From the NCBI RefSeq assembly GCF_011683955.1, contig NZ_JAAQPI010000014.1:62001-126000 (forward strand): a stretch of 64,000 bases of DNA. Direction: 5' to 3'. How positions within the stretch are numbered: position 1 is the stretch's first letter; each line of letters opens with the position of its first letter. A program made the translations under genes and the position numbers. This stretch comes from Pseudomaricurvus alkylphenolicus (GTDB lineage Bacteria > Pseudomonadota > Gammaproteobacteria > Pseudomonadales > Cellvibrionaceae). Below, in pieces: positions 10,406 through 18,465 of the stretch. Under the pieces are notes generated by a model that was not told the origin of the DNA, ran no database searches, and worked only from the letters and a program-made list of their open reading frames with translations.

Positions 10406-11311
10406 TCAGAGTTGCACAGCGGCGTCTTCGATTTTGTTCCGAACCCACCGATGCAGGGGGTCGTTCTCCAGTGCACGGTGCCACTGCAGATGCTCGTGCA
10501 TGGTGGGCAGGTCTACGGGTGTGGGCAGAACACGAATAGGTAAATACCGTGCATAGTACTCGGCCAGCCGCTGATGCATGGTGGCAATACGGTTGGTACC
10601 GACCACCAGTTGCGGCAGCGTATTAAAGTCACTGCTGATCACCTCAATACGACGTTGTACGTCGTATTGTTTCATAAACCAATCTTCGATACTGAGTTGC
10701 CGGCTGCTGCCAAATCCCACCGAGACATGCCCCATGTCGATGTACTGATCAAAGCTGATCGTGTCTTTGATCAAGGCGTTTTCCTGCCATACCACACAGA
10801 CGTGCTGCTCCGAAAACAACAGTTTCTGTGGGTGGCCGTCCACAGTGTAACGTTCTGGCACCAGCAAAAAATCCACGTCGCCGCGAGAGAGAACCGCTTC
10901 GGGTTCGTGGTACGGGGTATTCATCTCAAAGGTGATACCGGGCGCTTCTTTCTCAATATTCTGGATGACATTGCTGAGCAGGATCGTAATGGTAAAGTCT
11001 GCGCAGACAATGCGAAAATGTCGCTTGCTGCTGGAGGGCTCGAAGGTGCGGCGGGTGACGATGCTTGAGCGGATTTTCAGCATGACGTCGCGTACCGGCT
11101 CCTGCAGTTCGAGCGCATAGGGTGTGGGTTGCATTTTACGGCCAACCTGGACCAGCAGTTCGTCGTCAAAGTAGGCGCGCAGTCGCTTGAGTACACCGCT
11201 GGTGGCGGACTGGGTCATGTGCAAGCGCTCGGCGCTACGGGTAATGCTGCGTTCCTCCAGCAGGACATCCAGCGCTACTAGCAAATTGAGGTCGAGGTGC
11301 TCAAAACGCAT
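10406..11311 (-). CDS. NodD-like LysR-family regulator
   Basis: 301 residues from the chosen ATG at 11311, which has GGAGAA just upstream on the minus strand; an earlier in-frame ATG at 11344 would add 11 residues with no family support. The N-terminus (LDLNLLVALDVLLEER, then the HTH HMTQSATSGVLKRL) and the effector domain follow the flavonoid-sensing NodD/FdeR branch closely: FRIVCADF, RGDVDFLLVPE, MGHVSVGFG, RIATMHQRLAEYYA and LPTMHEHLQWH all have clear NodD counterparts. It is divergent from the ring-cleavage operon and convergent with the monooxygenase. The shared upstream region holds two ATC-N9-GAT motifs. Effector identity (flavonoid or related polyphenol) is inferred from family and context. 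Confidence 0.9.
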   Translation of the reverse strand: MRFEHLDLNLLVALDVLLEERSITRSAERLHMTQSATSGVLKRLRAYFDDELLVQVGRKMQPTPYALELQEPVRDVMLKIRSSIVTRRTFEPSSSKRHFRIVCADFTITILLSNVIQNIEKEAPGITFEMNTPYHEPEAVLSRGDVDFLLVPERYTVDGHPQKLLFSEQHVCVVWQENALIKDTISFDQYIDMGHVSVGFGSSRQLSIEDWFMKQYDVQRRIEVISSDFNTLPQLVVGTNRIATMHQRLAEYYARYLPIRVLPTPVDLPTMHEHLQWHRALENDPLHRWVRNKIEDAAVQL

Positions 11312-11334
11312 TGGATTCTCCCTATCGGACCTGA

Positions 11335-11444
11335 GTGATATCACGAACCTGGATGCATTGCGTGAAAGGTATCACGACTGAAGAGGCTTTGTCCAAGTCA
11401 GGCGCTGAACGTCCGAATCAATGTATCGCGATCAGTGATACATT
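11335..11444. promoter_or_regulatory. LysR operator region with two ATC-N9-GAT boxes
   Basis: The gap between the LysR gene and the FAA-hydrolase operon carries ATC-N9-GAT at 11340-11354 and again at 11425-11439. The second sits in a perfect inverted repeat, AATGTATC (11420-11427) and GATACATT (11437-11444). TATCACGA occurs at 11339-11346 and 11370-11377 (31 bp apart), TATCGCGA at 11424-11431, and GTGATATCAC (11335-11344) is a perfect palindrome 24 bp before the LysR start. ATC-N9-GAT is the classical nod-box core bound by NodD. Confidence 0.72.
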
Positions 11445-11550
11445 CCATTGAAATACGCGACTTCTGCAATTCATCACATCAACGTAGTCTGGTTTCCATA
11501 ACGCTGCTGCCTTCGGTTGGCAGCCAAATTCAGCGACTGGAAGCCCGTTG

Positions 11551-12537
11551 ATGAAGCTTGCTACCTTGAAGAGTCAATCGCCCCACGGGCATCTGGTTCT
11601 TGTTTCAACAGATTTGCATCGAGCCATCAGTGTTGAGCAGATTGCGCCCACAATGCAATTTGCTATTGAGCACTGGTGTGATCTGGAACCCGAATTTACT
11701 GAGTTGTATGGGGCGTTGAACGAGGACCAAGTCCGAGACGCTTTTGCCTTTGATTCCGCACAGGCCATGGCACCGCTGCCGAGAGCCTGGCAGTGGCTGG
11801 ACGGATCTCTGTTTCTCAGCCACGGCGAACTCATGCAGAGAGCGTTCGAGTTGGATCCCATCGAGGCAGTTGACGCCATTCCCCTGGTCTATCAGGGCGC
11901 GGGAGACGACTTTTCAGGCCCCAGCGATCCAATGCGGTTGCCCAGCGAGCAGCATGGTATTGACTTCGAGGGAGAATTCGCGGTCGTGGTGGATGAGGTG
12001 CCGATGGGGACACCGGCCGAGGTGGCGCTGGACCATGTGCGGCTGATACTGCTGGCCAACGACGTCAGTCTTCGGGCTCTGGCACCTCGTGAAATGAAAA
12101 CCGGATTCGGATTCGTGCAGGCCAAGCCGGCCACCAGCTTTGCCCCTGTGGCCATTACACCCGATGAGTTGGGTGAACACTGGCGTGACGGCCGTGTGCA
12201 CTTGCCGCTCCATGTGCGATGGAATGGTCAGTGGTTCGGAAGCCCGCACGGTGGTGCCATGCACTTCGGCTTTCACGATTTGATAGCCCATGCGGCGCTT
12301 ACCCGGCGTTTGAGCTCAGGCACCGTTCTGGGGTCCGGAACGGTATCAAATCATGATCGCAGCGTCGGCTCGGCCTGTATTTCCGAAAGGCGTGCTATCG
12401 AGATGATTGAACATGGTGAGATCCGTACCGGATTCATGAAATTCGGCGACCGAGTACAAATCGAAGCCCGCCTGCCCGGAGGGGAAACTATTTTCGGAGC
12501 CATCAATCAGCAAGTCGTTGCGTCCTCCGATGCTTGA
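11551..12537 (+). CDS. Fumarylacetoacetate hydrolase (FAH) family enzyme
   Basis: 328 residues from ATG 11551 (a TTG lies directly before it). The FAH fold is indicated by the acidic metal ligands in HGIDFEGEFAVVVDEVP, by LLANDVSLRAL and by the later FGSPHGGAMHFGFHDL and GTVLGSGTVSNHD segments. Family members hydrolyse or decarboxylate ring-cleavage products such as fumarylpyruvate, acylpyruvates or 2-oxo-dienoates, using Mg2+ or Mn2+. First gene of a tight operon (27 bases to the next gene) controlled from the nod-box-like region. Its likely job is C-C cleavage late in aromatic A-ring catabolism; the exact substrate cannot be read. Confidence 0.86.
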   Translation: MKLATLKSQSPHGHLVLVSTDLHRAISVEQIAPTMQFAIEHWCDLEPEFTELYGALNEDQVRDAFAFDSAQAMAPLPRAWQWLDGSLFLSHGELMQRAFELDPIEAVDAIPLVYQGAGDDFSGPSDPMRLPSEQHGIDFEGEFAVVVDEVPMGTPAEVALDHVRLILLANDVSLRALAPREMKTGFGFVQAKPATSFAPVAITPDELGEHWRDGRVHLPLHVRWNGQWFGSPHGGAMHFGFHDLIAHAALTRRLSSGTVLGSGTVSNHDRSVGSACISERRAIEMIEHGEIRTGFMKFGDRVQIEARLPGGETIFGAINQQVVASSDA

Positions 12538-12564
12538 GCCCAGTTTCCAAGTGGAGAGTTTTCC

Positions 12565-13362
12565 ATGAATCTACGTCAACAAAAACTGATCGACCTTTCC
12601 GTTACCCTGGACAACAACCCTCACACGGATCCGCCTCCCTTGTTACCGAGGATTGACTATGTCGATCATCAGCAGGGGTGGCCCGAAATGGCGGCCATGT
12701 TTCCTGGTTTGCAAAAATCCGATCTGCCGGGAGATGAAGCCTGGGCAGCTGAGAGGCTTGATATCACCACCCACAGTGGAACCCACATGGACGCGCCTTG
12801 GCACTACGCCTCCACCACCGATGAGGCTGAAGGTGGTCGACCCGCATTCGGTATTGATGAGCTGCCTTTGCACTGGTGTTTGCAGCCAGGGGTCAAGTTG
12901 GACTTCCGCCAGTTGCCTGATGGTCATGTGGTGACGGCGATGGAAGTCGAAACTGAACTCGAGCGTATAGGTCACTCGCTGAAGCCTCTTGAGATTATTC
13001 TGATCAATACCCGCGCCGGGGCACTCTTTGGTCAACCCGGCTATCTCGATGCCGGCGTCGGTATGGGGCGGGAGGCCACCATGTACTTGCTTGAACGCGG
13101 AGTTAGGGTTGTGGGTACCGACGCCTGGAGTTGGGATGCACCCTTTTCCTACACCCGAGAGCGGTTCGCCCAATCAGGGGACCCCGGCATTATCTGGGAG
13201 GGCCATAAAGCCGGGCGCGACATTGGGTACGGCCAGATGGAGAAGCTAACCAACCTTGAGTGCCTGCCCGACCACGGTTTTTTGGTGTCATGCTTTCCCT
13301 ACAAAATAAAGCGGGCCTCGGCAGGCTTCGTGCGTGCGGTTGCTATTGTCGAAGACCATTAA
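12565..13362 (+). CDS. Cyclase-family (kynurenine formamidase-like) metal hydrolase
   Basis: 265 residues with the family signature HxGTHxDxPxH seen as HSGTHMDAPWHY, which binds zinc or manganese. Members hydrolyse amides, lactones or cyclic intermediates (KynB, isatin hydrolase). Here, between an FAH-family enzyme and a C-C type alpha/beta hydrolase in an aromatic operon, lactone or ring-fission-product hydrolysis is more likely than formylkynurenine hydrolysis, because no tryptophan-pathway gene is nearby. ATG 12565 is preceded by GGAGAG. The spacing to the next gene is 29 bases with an AAGGAG site. Confidence 0.86.
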   Translation: MNLRQQKLIDLSVTLDNNPHTDPPPLLPRIDYVDHQQGWPEMAAMFPGLQKSDLPGDEAWAAERLDITTHSGTHMDAPWHYASTTDEAEGGRPAFGIDELPLHWCLQPGVKLDFRQLPDGHVVTAMEVETELERIGHSLKPLEIILINTRAGALFGQPGYLDAGVGMGREATMYLLERGVRVVGTDAWSWDAPFSYTRERFAQSGDPGIIWEGHKAGRDIGYGQMEKLTNLECLPDHGFLVSCFPYKIKRASAGFVRAVAIVEDH

Positions 13363-13391
13363 CACAGCCTTAACGAATTCAAGGAGATCTG

Positions 13392-14549
13392 ATGTTCAGA
13401 TATTTTCCGACCAACTATGTATGGGATCTATCCATTAACCTGGCGATTGAAATGGGCGCCCGTATTGGCGAAATTCAGGAGATGTGTGCTCCGTTGAAAG
13501 AAGCCGCCAAACAACCGGATGCGGCGGGTACACAGGCTTTCCGTGATACCTGGCAAAAAATGGCGGACAAACTCAGCGGTCTGGCCGAAGAAGATGAAGC
13601 CCGCGGACGGATGTTGTCGGCTGGGGAGAAATACGCCAGGGCGGCTACCTACCTAATGACCTGCGAGCGTTTGCAGGCTCATGGTGCTTCGGGGCGTCTG
13701 GAACTGTACAAACGTTCGCTGGCGTTGTTCCACAAAGGTATCGAACTGTCCAAAGAGCGCTGTCAGCGGGTAGAAATTCCCTATGAGGGCAAGCATCTGT
13801 CGGCGTTGTTTGTACCGGCGGAAGGCGCACAGGGGCCACAGCCTGTATTGGTTCAGGTGAATGGTCTGGATTCGACCAAGGAGCTGAAGTACCGCGTCGG
13901 CCTGCCCGCATGGCTGGCCAAACGGGGAGTCGCGTCTTTGGTCGTTGATCAGCCCGGCACCGGTGAAGCCCTGCGCCTGCAGGAGCTCACGGCGCGTTAC
14001 GACAGCGAGCATTGGGCCAGTCCTGTCGTGGATTACCTGGAAAGCCGCAGCGATGTTGATGCAAAACGCATCGGTATGGAAGGGGTTTCCCTCGGGGGGT
14101 ATTACTGTCCGCGTGCGGTTGCCTTTGAACCGCGCTTCGCCTGCGGTGTGGTGTGGGGCGCTAACCACGATTGGCGCGATGTGCAGAAACGCCGGATGGA
14201 AAAAGAGGGAGATTTTCCGGTTCCTCACTACTGGAAACACGTCTGCTGGGTGTGGGGGGCGAAAGATACCGAGGAATTTATGCAGATATCCGAGAACGTT
14301 CACCTGGATGGCGTTGTTGAGAAAATCAAGGTGCCATTCCTGGTCACCCACGGTGAAAAAGACAGTCAGATACCTCTAAAGTGGGCGCATCGCACCTACG
14401 AACAACTGGTGAACAGCCCCAGTCGAGAGTTAAAGGTATTCACAGAACGTGAAGGTGGGGTTCAACATTCCAGCTTTGACAACAGCATCAATGCTGGCCA
14501 ATACATTGCGGATTGGGTGGCGGAACAACTGGGTGGCCGTGTCGCCTGA
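13392..14549 (+). CDS. Alpha/beta hydrolase, C-C bond hydrolase type
   Basis: 385 residues. A helical N-terminal domain (about 1-120, NYVWDLSINLAIEMGARIGE) precedes an alpha/beta-hydrolase core, as in 2,6-dihydroxypseudooxynicotine hydrolase and FrsA-like proteins. A complete triad is visible: S233 in EGVSLGGYY, D324 in HGEKDSQIP and H359 in VQHSSFD. DHPON hydrolase cleaves a C-C bond of an aryl ketone; in this operon an aryl-ketone or ring-opened polyphenol would fit. AAGGAG lies just before the ATG, and the VOC dioxygenase follows after 21 bases. Serine hydrolase class is secure; the bond cleaved is inference. Confidence 0.86.
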   Translation: MFRYFPTNYVWDLSINLAIEMGARIGEIQEMCAPLKEAAKQPDAAGTQAFRDTWQKMADKLSGLAEEDEARGRMLSAGEKYARAATYLMTCERLQAHGASGRLELYKRSLALFHKGIELSKERCQRVEIPYEGKHLSALFVPAEGAQGPQPVLVQVNGLDSTKELKYRVGLPAWLAKRGVASLVVDQPGTGEALRLQELTARYDSEHWASPVVDYLESRSDVDAKRIGMEGVSLGGYYCPRAVAFEPRFACGVVWGANHDWRDVQKRRMEKEGDFPVPHYWKHVCWVWGAKDTEEFMQISENVHLDGVVEKIKVPFLVTHGEKDSQIPLKWAHRTYEQLVNSPSRELKVFTEREGGVQHSSFDNSINAGQYIADWVAEQLGGRVA

Positions 14550-14570
14550 TTCCTGAAGGAAAATAGAACT

Positions 14571-15506
14571 ATGAATATTATTGGTCCCGATACTCTGGTG
14601 TTCGGTGTCGAAGACATCGACAACTGTACGCAATTCCTGCTGGACTATGGCCTCGAGCCCGCCGGTAATGGTCGCTTTGAAGCTCTGGATGGTACCGGGG
14701 TGGTTATTGCCAGCAAGGACGATCCCTCGCTGCCGGCGCCTCTGCAAAGTGGCAGCATGTTGCGCAAGACCATCTATGGGGTGGCCGATCAGTCCACGTT
14801 GGCGGCCATTGCCGACGAACTGGGCAAAGACCGTGAAGTCACGGTATTGAATGACGGCACGTTGGAGACAACGGATGATTTCGGGTTTGCTCTCGGTTTT
14901 CAGGTGACGGTGCGCAAGCCGTTGTCATTGTCGGCTGAGCAAGTGAATGCGCCCGGTAACTCACCCAAAAGAGGGGTCAATGAGGTAGGCGTGCACAGCC
15001 ATGCCGAACCAAAGCCTCGATCCCTGTCTCATGTGGTGTACTTTGTGCCTGACTCCGTCAAGGCCGAAGCTTTCTACGCCGATCGACTGGGCTTTGTCAC
15101 CAGCGATCGCTTTACAGGTGTTGGCCCATTTATGCGTCCGGCCGGTACCGATGATCACCACACGCTTTTCCTGATACAAACGCCCCCTCACATGCAAGGT
15201 TGCGAACATTTTACTTTCCATATGGGCGGACCCACAGAGGTGATTCAGGCCGGCACCAACATGGTCAACAAGGGCTATGAAAGTTTCTGGGGTCCCGGCC
15301 GTCATATATTCGGTTCCAACTGGTTCTGGTACTTCAAAAGCCCTATGGGCTGCAATATGGAATACGACGCGGATATGGATCTGCACGATGACCAATGGGT
15401 TGCCCGAGAGGCTACATTGGGGGCAGACGCTTCACAGGCGTTTTTGCTTCAGTTTCGTGAAAAATGGGCGCCAATGGGACCACCACCCAAAACTAGCGGG
15501 CAATAG
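14571..15506 (+). CDS. VOC-family extradiol ring-cleavage dioxygenase (FdeC-like candidate)
   Basis: 311 residues built from two vicinal-oxygen-chelate modules. The second keeps a plausible 2-His-1-carboxylate Fe(II) site: H154 (SHVVYF), H213 (CEHFTFH) and E264 (NMEYDADMD), with spacings close to those of type I extradiol dioxygenases such as BphC. Such enzymes open a catechol or pyrogallol ring next to its hydroxyls. The companion flavin monooxygenase would create the ortho-diol, as FdeE and FdeC are thought to do for naringenin. ATG 14571 follows an AAGGAAAA site. A Rieske ferredoxin starts 6 bases after its stop, so the two are translationally close. Confidence 0.85.
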   Translation: MNIIGPDTLVFGVEDIDNCTQFLLDYGLEPAGNGRFEALDGTGVVIASKDDPSLPAPLQSGSMLRKTIYGVADQSTLAAIADELGKDREVTVLNDGTLETTDDFGFALGFQVTVRKPLSLSAEQVNAPGNSPKRGVNEVGVHSHAEPKPRSLSHVVYFVPDSVKAEAFYADRLGFVTSDRFTGVGPFMRPAGTDDHHTLFLIQTPPHMQGCEHFTFHMGGPTEVIQAGTNMVNKGYESFWGPGRHIFGSNWFWYFKSPMGCNMEYDADMDLHDDQWVAREATLGADASQAFLLQFREKWAPMGPPPKTSGQ

Positions 15507-15512
15507 TCCGAG

Positions 15513-15887
15513 GTGTCTGAAACGATAAAAGTCTGCGCTTTGTCGGAGTTGCCTGAGGTCGGCGCCAAAGGAGTGGCATACGCCGGCCAGGAGCGATTGT
15601 TCGTGGTGCGCCGGGAGGGTTGTGTTTATGCCTATCATGATGCCTGCCCCCACTATGGCGATACAACGCTGCCGTGGAGGCAGGATGCTTATCTGGACCC
15701 ATCCGGAGAACACATCATGTGCGCTGCTCACGGTGCCCTTTTCGAAATCAGCACCGGGCGGTGCGTTTCAGGACCCTGTGAAGGTCAGTACCTGACGTCT
15801 ATGCCGGTGTACATTAACGATGCCGATGAAGTTGTAGTAACGCTAAACGGCACCGATTCACAAATACGGTCAGATTCGTCAAGTTGA
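15513..15887 (+). CDS. Rieske-type [2Fe-2S] ferredoxin
   Basis: 124 residues from a GTG start preceded by CCGAG. The Rieske ligands are C45-P-H47 (ACPHYGD) and C70-A-A-H73 (CAAHGA), the usual CxH and CxxH pairs. It is a small stand-alone ferredoxin. In extradiol operons such proteins reactivate the Fe(III) form of the dioxygenase, or they may feed electrons to an oxygenase. No large oxygenase alpha subunit is present nearby, which favours the reactivation role. Gap of 6 bases before and 7 bases after, so clearly in the operon. The fde operon of Herbaspirillum also contains a ferredoxin gene. Confidence 0.87.
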   Translation: MSETIKVCALSELPEVGAKGVAYAGQERLFVVRREGCVYAYHDACPHYGDTTLPWRQDAYLDPSGEHIMCAAHGALFEISTGRCVSGPCEGQYLTSMPVYINDADEVVVTLNGTDSQIRSDSSS

Positions 15888-15894
15888 GATCATC

Positions 15895-16698
15895 ATGCTA
15901 AAACTCTATCACAATGACATGTCTGTCTGCGCGCAGAAGGTGCGTCTGGTACTGGCCTACAAGGAGTTGGACTGGACCAGCGAACATCTGAATTTGCGTT
16001 CGGGCGATCAATTCAAACCGGAATTTCAAGCGGTCAATCCGAAAGGTGTGGTACCTGTGTTGCAGCATAACCGCGCGATTGTAACGGAGTCCAACGCCAT
16101 TATTGAGTACTTGGAAGAGGTGTTTCCCAGGTTGTCGTTGATGCCCGCGAATGCACTGTGCCGAGCACAGGTGCGCCAGTGGATGATTCGCCTGGATGCG
16201 GGTTTGCATGAAAGCATTGCCGTCATCAGTTTCTGCAGTGCATTTCGACACCAGCTACTGGAGCGCTACGATTCCACAGAGGAGCTCGAGACCTTTATTG
16301 CCAATATCAAAGATCCCGCACGCGCCGCCTTTATGCGGGATGTACTGCCCAATGGGATGAAGTCGCAGCGTCTCGCTTTGGCGGTGTATGCCTACGACTG
16401 CCTGCTGAAGGATATGGAGACGGCGCTTGAGGGCGGTGATTGGCTGGTGGGGCGGCAATTAACATTGGCTGACTACTGTATGTTGCCCTATGTGGAACGC
16501 TTGCAACAGTTGCACATGGAGGCGTGGTGGCAGGACAAACCCAACGTGGCGGCCTGGCTACAGCGAATTCAGAATACACCCGCTTACCGTAAAGGGATGC
16601 GGGAGTGGCACAACACAAACTACATTGAATTACTGGCCGATAAAGGTCGACAAAGCTGGCCCGGGATTAAAGCTGTCGTTGATCACGGCCGCTTCTGA
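15895..16698 (+). CDS. Glutathione S-transferase family protein
   Basis: 267 residues with an N-terminal thioredoxin-like GST domain (KLYHNDMSVCAQKVRL, then PKGVVPVLQHN and the glutathione-binding TESNAIIEYLEE) and an all-helical C-terminal domain. In aromatic operons GSTs often act as glutathione-dependent isomerases of maleyl-type ring-cleavage products, or remove glutathione adducts. Start ATG 15895 lies 7 bases after the ferredoxin stop. It differs from the second GST at 17705 in length and sequence, so the two are not a recent duplication. Reaction not determined. Confidence 0.87.
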   Translation: MLKLYHNDMSVCAQKVRLVLAYKELDWTSEHLNLRSGDQFKPEFQAVNPKGVVPVLQHNRAIVTESNAIIEYLEEVFPRLSLMPANALCRAQVRQWMIRLDAGLHESIAVISFCSAFRHQLLERYDSTEELETFIANIKDPARAAFMRDVLPNGMKSQRLALAVYAYDCLLKDMETALEGGDWLVGRQLTLADYCMLPYVERLQQLHMEAWWQDKPNVAAWLQRIQNTPAYRKGMREWHNTNYIELLADKGRQSWPGIKAVVDHGRF

Positions 16699-16752
16699 GA
16701 ATCGGACAATCATCCGGTCTTGCGGGGTTTATGATGGAAAGAGACTGCTAAT

Positions 16753-17712
16753 TTGCGAGTACTTATCATTGGTGCCAACGGTTTCGTTGGCAAGGCGCTG
16801 GTGCACCGATTTCTGGACAGCCGCTCGCTGCTGAAGCGGGCAGTTTCCAAATTGCTACTCTTCGATCAGTCGCCATTGGACTATGAAATTCCGGACTGGG
16901 CGAAACACTATTGTGGCGATCTCGGTGAACCGGCCTTGTTGCGTCGGGTGCTGGCCGATGGCATAGACCTGGTATTTCATCTTGCCAGTGTTGCAGGAGG
17001 CTTGGCGGAACAGGATTACGAATTGGGGTATCGGGTAAACCTGCAAGGTACGCTGGAGCTTTTGCAACAGCTGCGGCAAAAGCCCAACCGTCCGACGTTC
17101 GTGTACACCAGCAGCATTGCCGTTTACGGTGGCAGTCTGCCAACTTCAATGGAAGAAGATTATCAGCCTCGCCCGGAGCTTTCCTATGCAACACACAAAC
17201 TGATGATCGAGTTAATGCTTCGGGACCTGAGCCGGCGGGGCGAACTTGATGGCCGCTCGCTGCGGGTACCGGGGATTGTGGTCCGTCCGTCCCGTGGCAA
17301 TGGCCTGAAGTCAGCGTTTATGAGTGATTTGATCAATGCCATGGCACAGGGAAAGACATACGAATGCCCGGTATCTTCGCAGGCCTCGATGTGGTGGATG
17401 TCCGCCAGGTGTTGCGTGGACAACCTGGTTCACGCCGCTGATGTCAGTGCCGTAACCAGCGCAGGGACCTGGCAGTTGCCGGCACTGCACTTGACTATTG
17501 GCGAGGTTATCAACGCGTTGGCGGAACGTTTTGGGGAGCAATCCCGATCCTTAATCCGCTTTGCTCCGGACGAATCACTGGAAGCTCTGTTTGGCTGTTA
17601 TCCCCCCATGGAAACGCCACTGGCGCGAGCGGAGGGGTTTTATCATGACGGGGATGCAAAAAATTTGGTAGAAAATGTGCTAACACCCGAAAAGGAGCTC
17701 AATTATGTCTGA
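16753..17712 (+). CDS. NAD-dependent epimerase/dehydratase family protein (DenD-like)
   Basis: 319 residues of the extended SDR family. The nucleotide-binding loop is at the very N-terminus (VLIIGANGFVGKAL); VYTSSIAVYGG and YATHK supply the catalytic Ser and Tyr-x-x-x-Lys. The start appears to be TTG 16753, since it leaves only the usual few residues before the Rossmann strand and GGAAAGAGA lies upstream. The overall pattern resembles D-erythronate dehydrogenase DenD rather than a nucleotide-sugar epimerase. Its 3' end overlaps the second GST start by 8 bases, showing co-transcription. Its role in an aromatic operon is unclear; it may oxidise a hydroxylated chain intermediate. Confidence 0.8.
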   Translation: MRVLIIGANGFVGKALVHRFLDSRSLLKRAVSKLLLFDQSPLDYEIPDWAKHYCGDLGEPALLRRVLADGIDLVFHLASVAGGLAEQDYELGYRVNLQGTLELLQQLRQKPNRPTFVYTSSIAVYGGSLPTSMEEDYQPRPELSYATHKLMIELMLRDLSRRGELDGRSLRVPGIVVRPSRGNGLKSAFMSDLINAMAQGKTYECPVSSQASMWWMSARCCVDNLVHAADVSAVTSAGTWQLPALHLTIGEVINALAERFGEQSRSLIRFAPDESLEALFGCYPPMETPLARAEGFYHDGDAKNLVENVLTPEKELNYV

Positions 17713-18388
17713 GATTGTCTTGTACATGGCGCCAGGAACCTGTGCCCGTGTCACCGCGATTGCCCTGGAAGAGCTGGGTCTGGAGTATGAAACACGTGTG
17801 GTTCGCTTTTTGAAGGGGGAGCACAAATCACCACACTTCAAGCAGTACAACCCCAAGGGCAAGGTCCCCTGCCTGGTCTACCAGGGTGAGGCGCTGACCG
17901 AAAACGTGGCCATTCTGTATTTTCTCAATCAACGCCACGGTGGTCTGCTGCCGGAAGTGGGCACAATGGAGCAAGCGAAGCAAATAGCCGATCTGTGTTT
18001 TTGTGGCACGACACTGCATCCCCTGGTGACCCGCATTCGAATGCCGCATTTCTTTGCCGGTGAGGAGGGGGCAGGAGCGGTGAGGGAGATTGGCAGCAAC
18101 GCAATGGATGAATACTTCCAGTTAATCGAGTCTCGGCTGAATACACGGAGCTGGTGGTACGGCGATGACTGGTCCGCAATGGATGCTTATCTGTACTGGT
18201 GCTTTTGGCGAGTGGAAGGGGCCGGTTATGACGTCAGTCGATTCCCGGCGTTTGTTGGCCATGCCCGCCGGATGGAAGATCGCCCGGCCGTGCGTAGAGC
18301 CCTGGCCAGAGAGGCAGATGCCGAGGATGTCCTGAGGGAAGAGGGCTTGTTGTTTACGCCGCCACCCGTCGTTAGCACTCCGAGTTAA
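17705..18388 (+). CDS. Glutathione S-transferase family protein
   Basis: 227 residues, last gene of the ring-cleavage operon. The N-terminal domain has the beta-class style APGTCARVTAIALEELGL with the Cys common in bacterial GSTs, then NPKGKVPCLVY and the glutathione-contacting LTENVAILYFL. The C-terminal helical domain is complete. AAAAGGAG before ATG 17705 lies inside the end of the epimerase gene. The nearest functional guess is a maleylpyruvate or maleylacetoacetate isomerase-like step, supported only by its company of an FAH-family enzyme. It runs convergent with the AraC regulator, 77 bases away, and no clear terminator is visible in between. Confidence 0.87.
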   Translation: MSEIVLYMAPGTCARVTAIALEELGLEYETRVVRFLKGEHKSPHFKQYNPKGKVPCLVYQGEALTENVAILYFLNQRHGGLLPEVGTMEQAKQIADLCFCGTTLHPLVTRIRMPHFFAGEEGAGAVREIGSNAMDEYFQLIESRLNTRSWWYGDDWSAMDAYLYWCFWRVEGAGYDVSRFPAFVGHARRMEDRPAVRRALAREADAEDVLREEGLLFTPPPVVSTPS

Positions 18389-18465
18389 TACAAGAAAGGC
18401 GCGTTACCTCTTGAATTGGTCCAAATGTATCGCCGCTCAATGGCAGCCATGAGTAATTTGATTTT

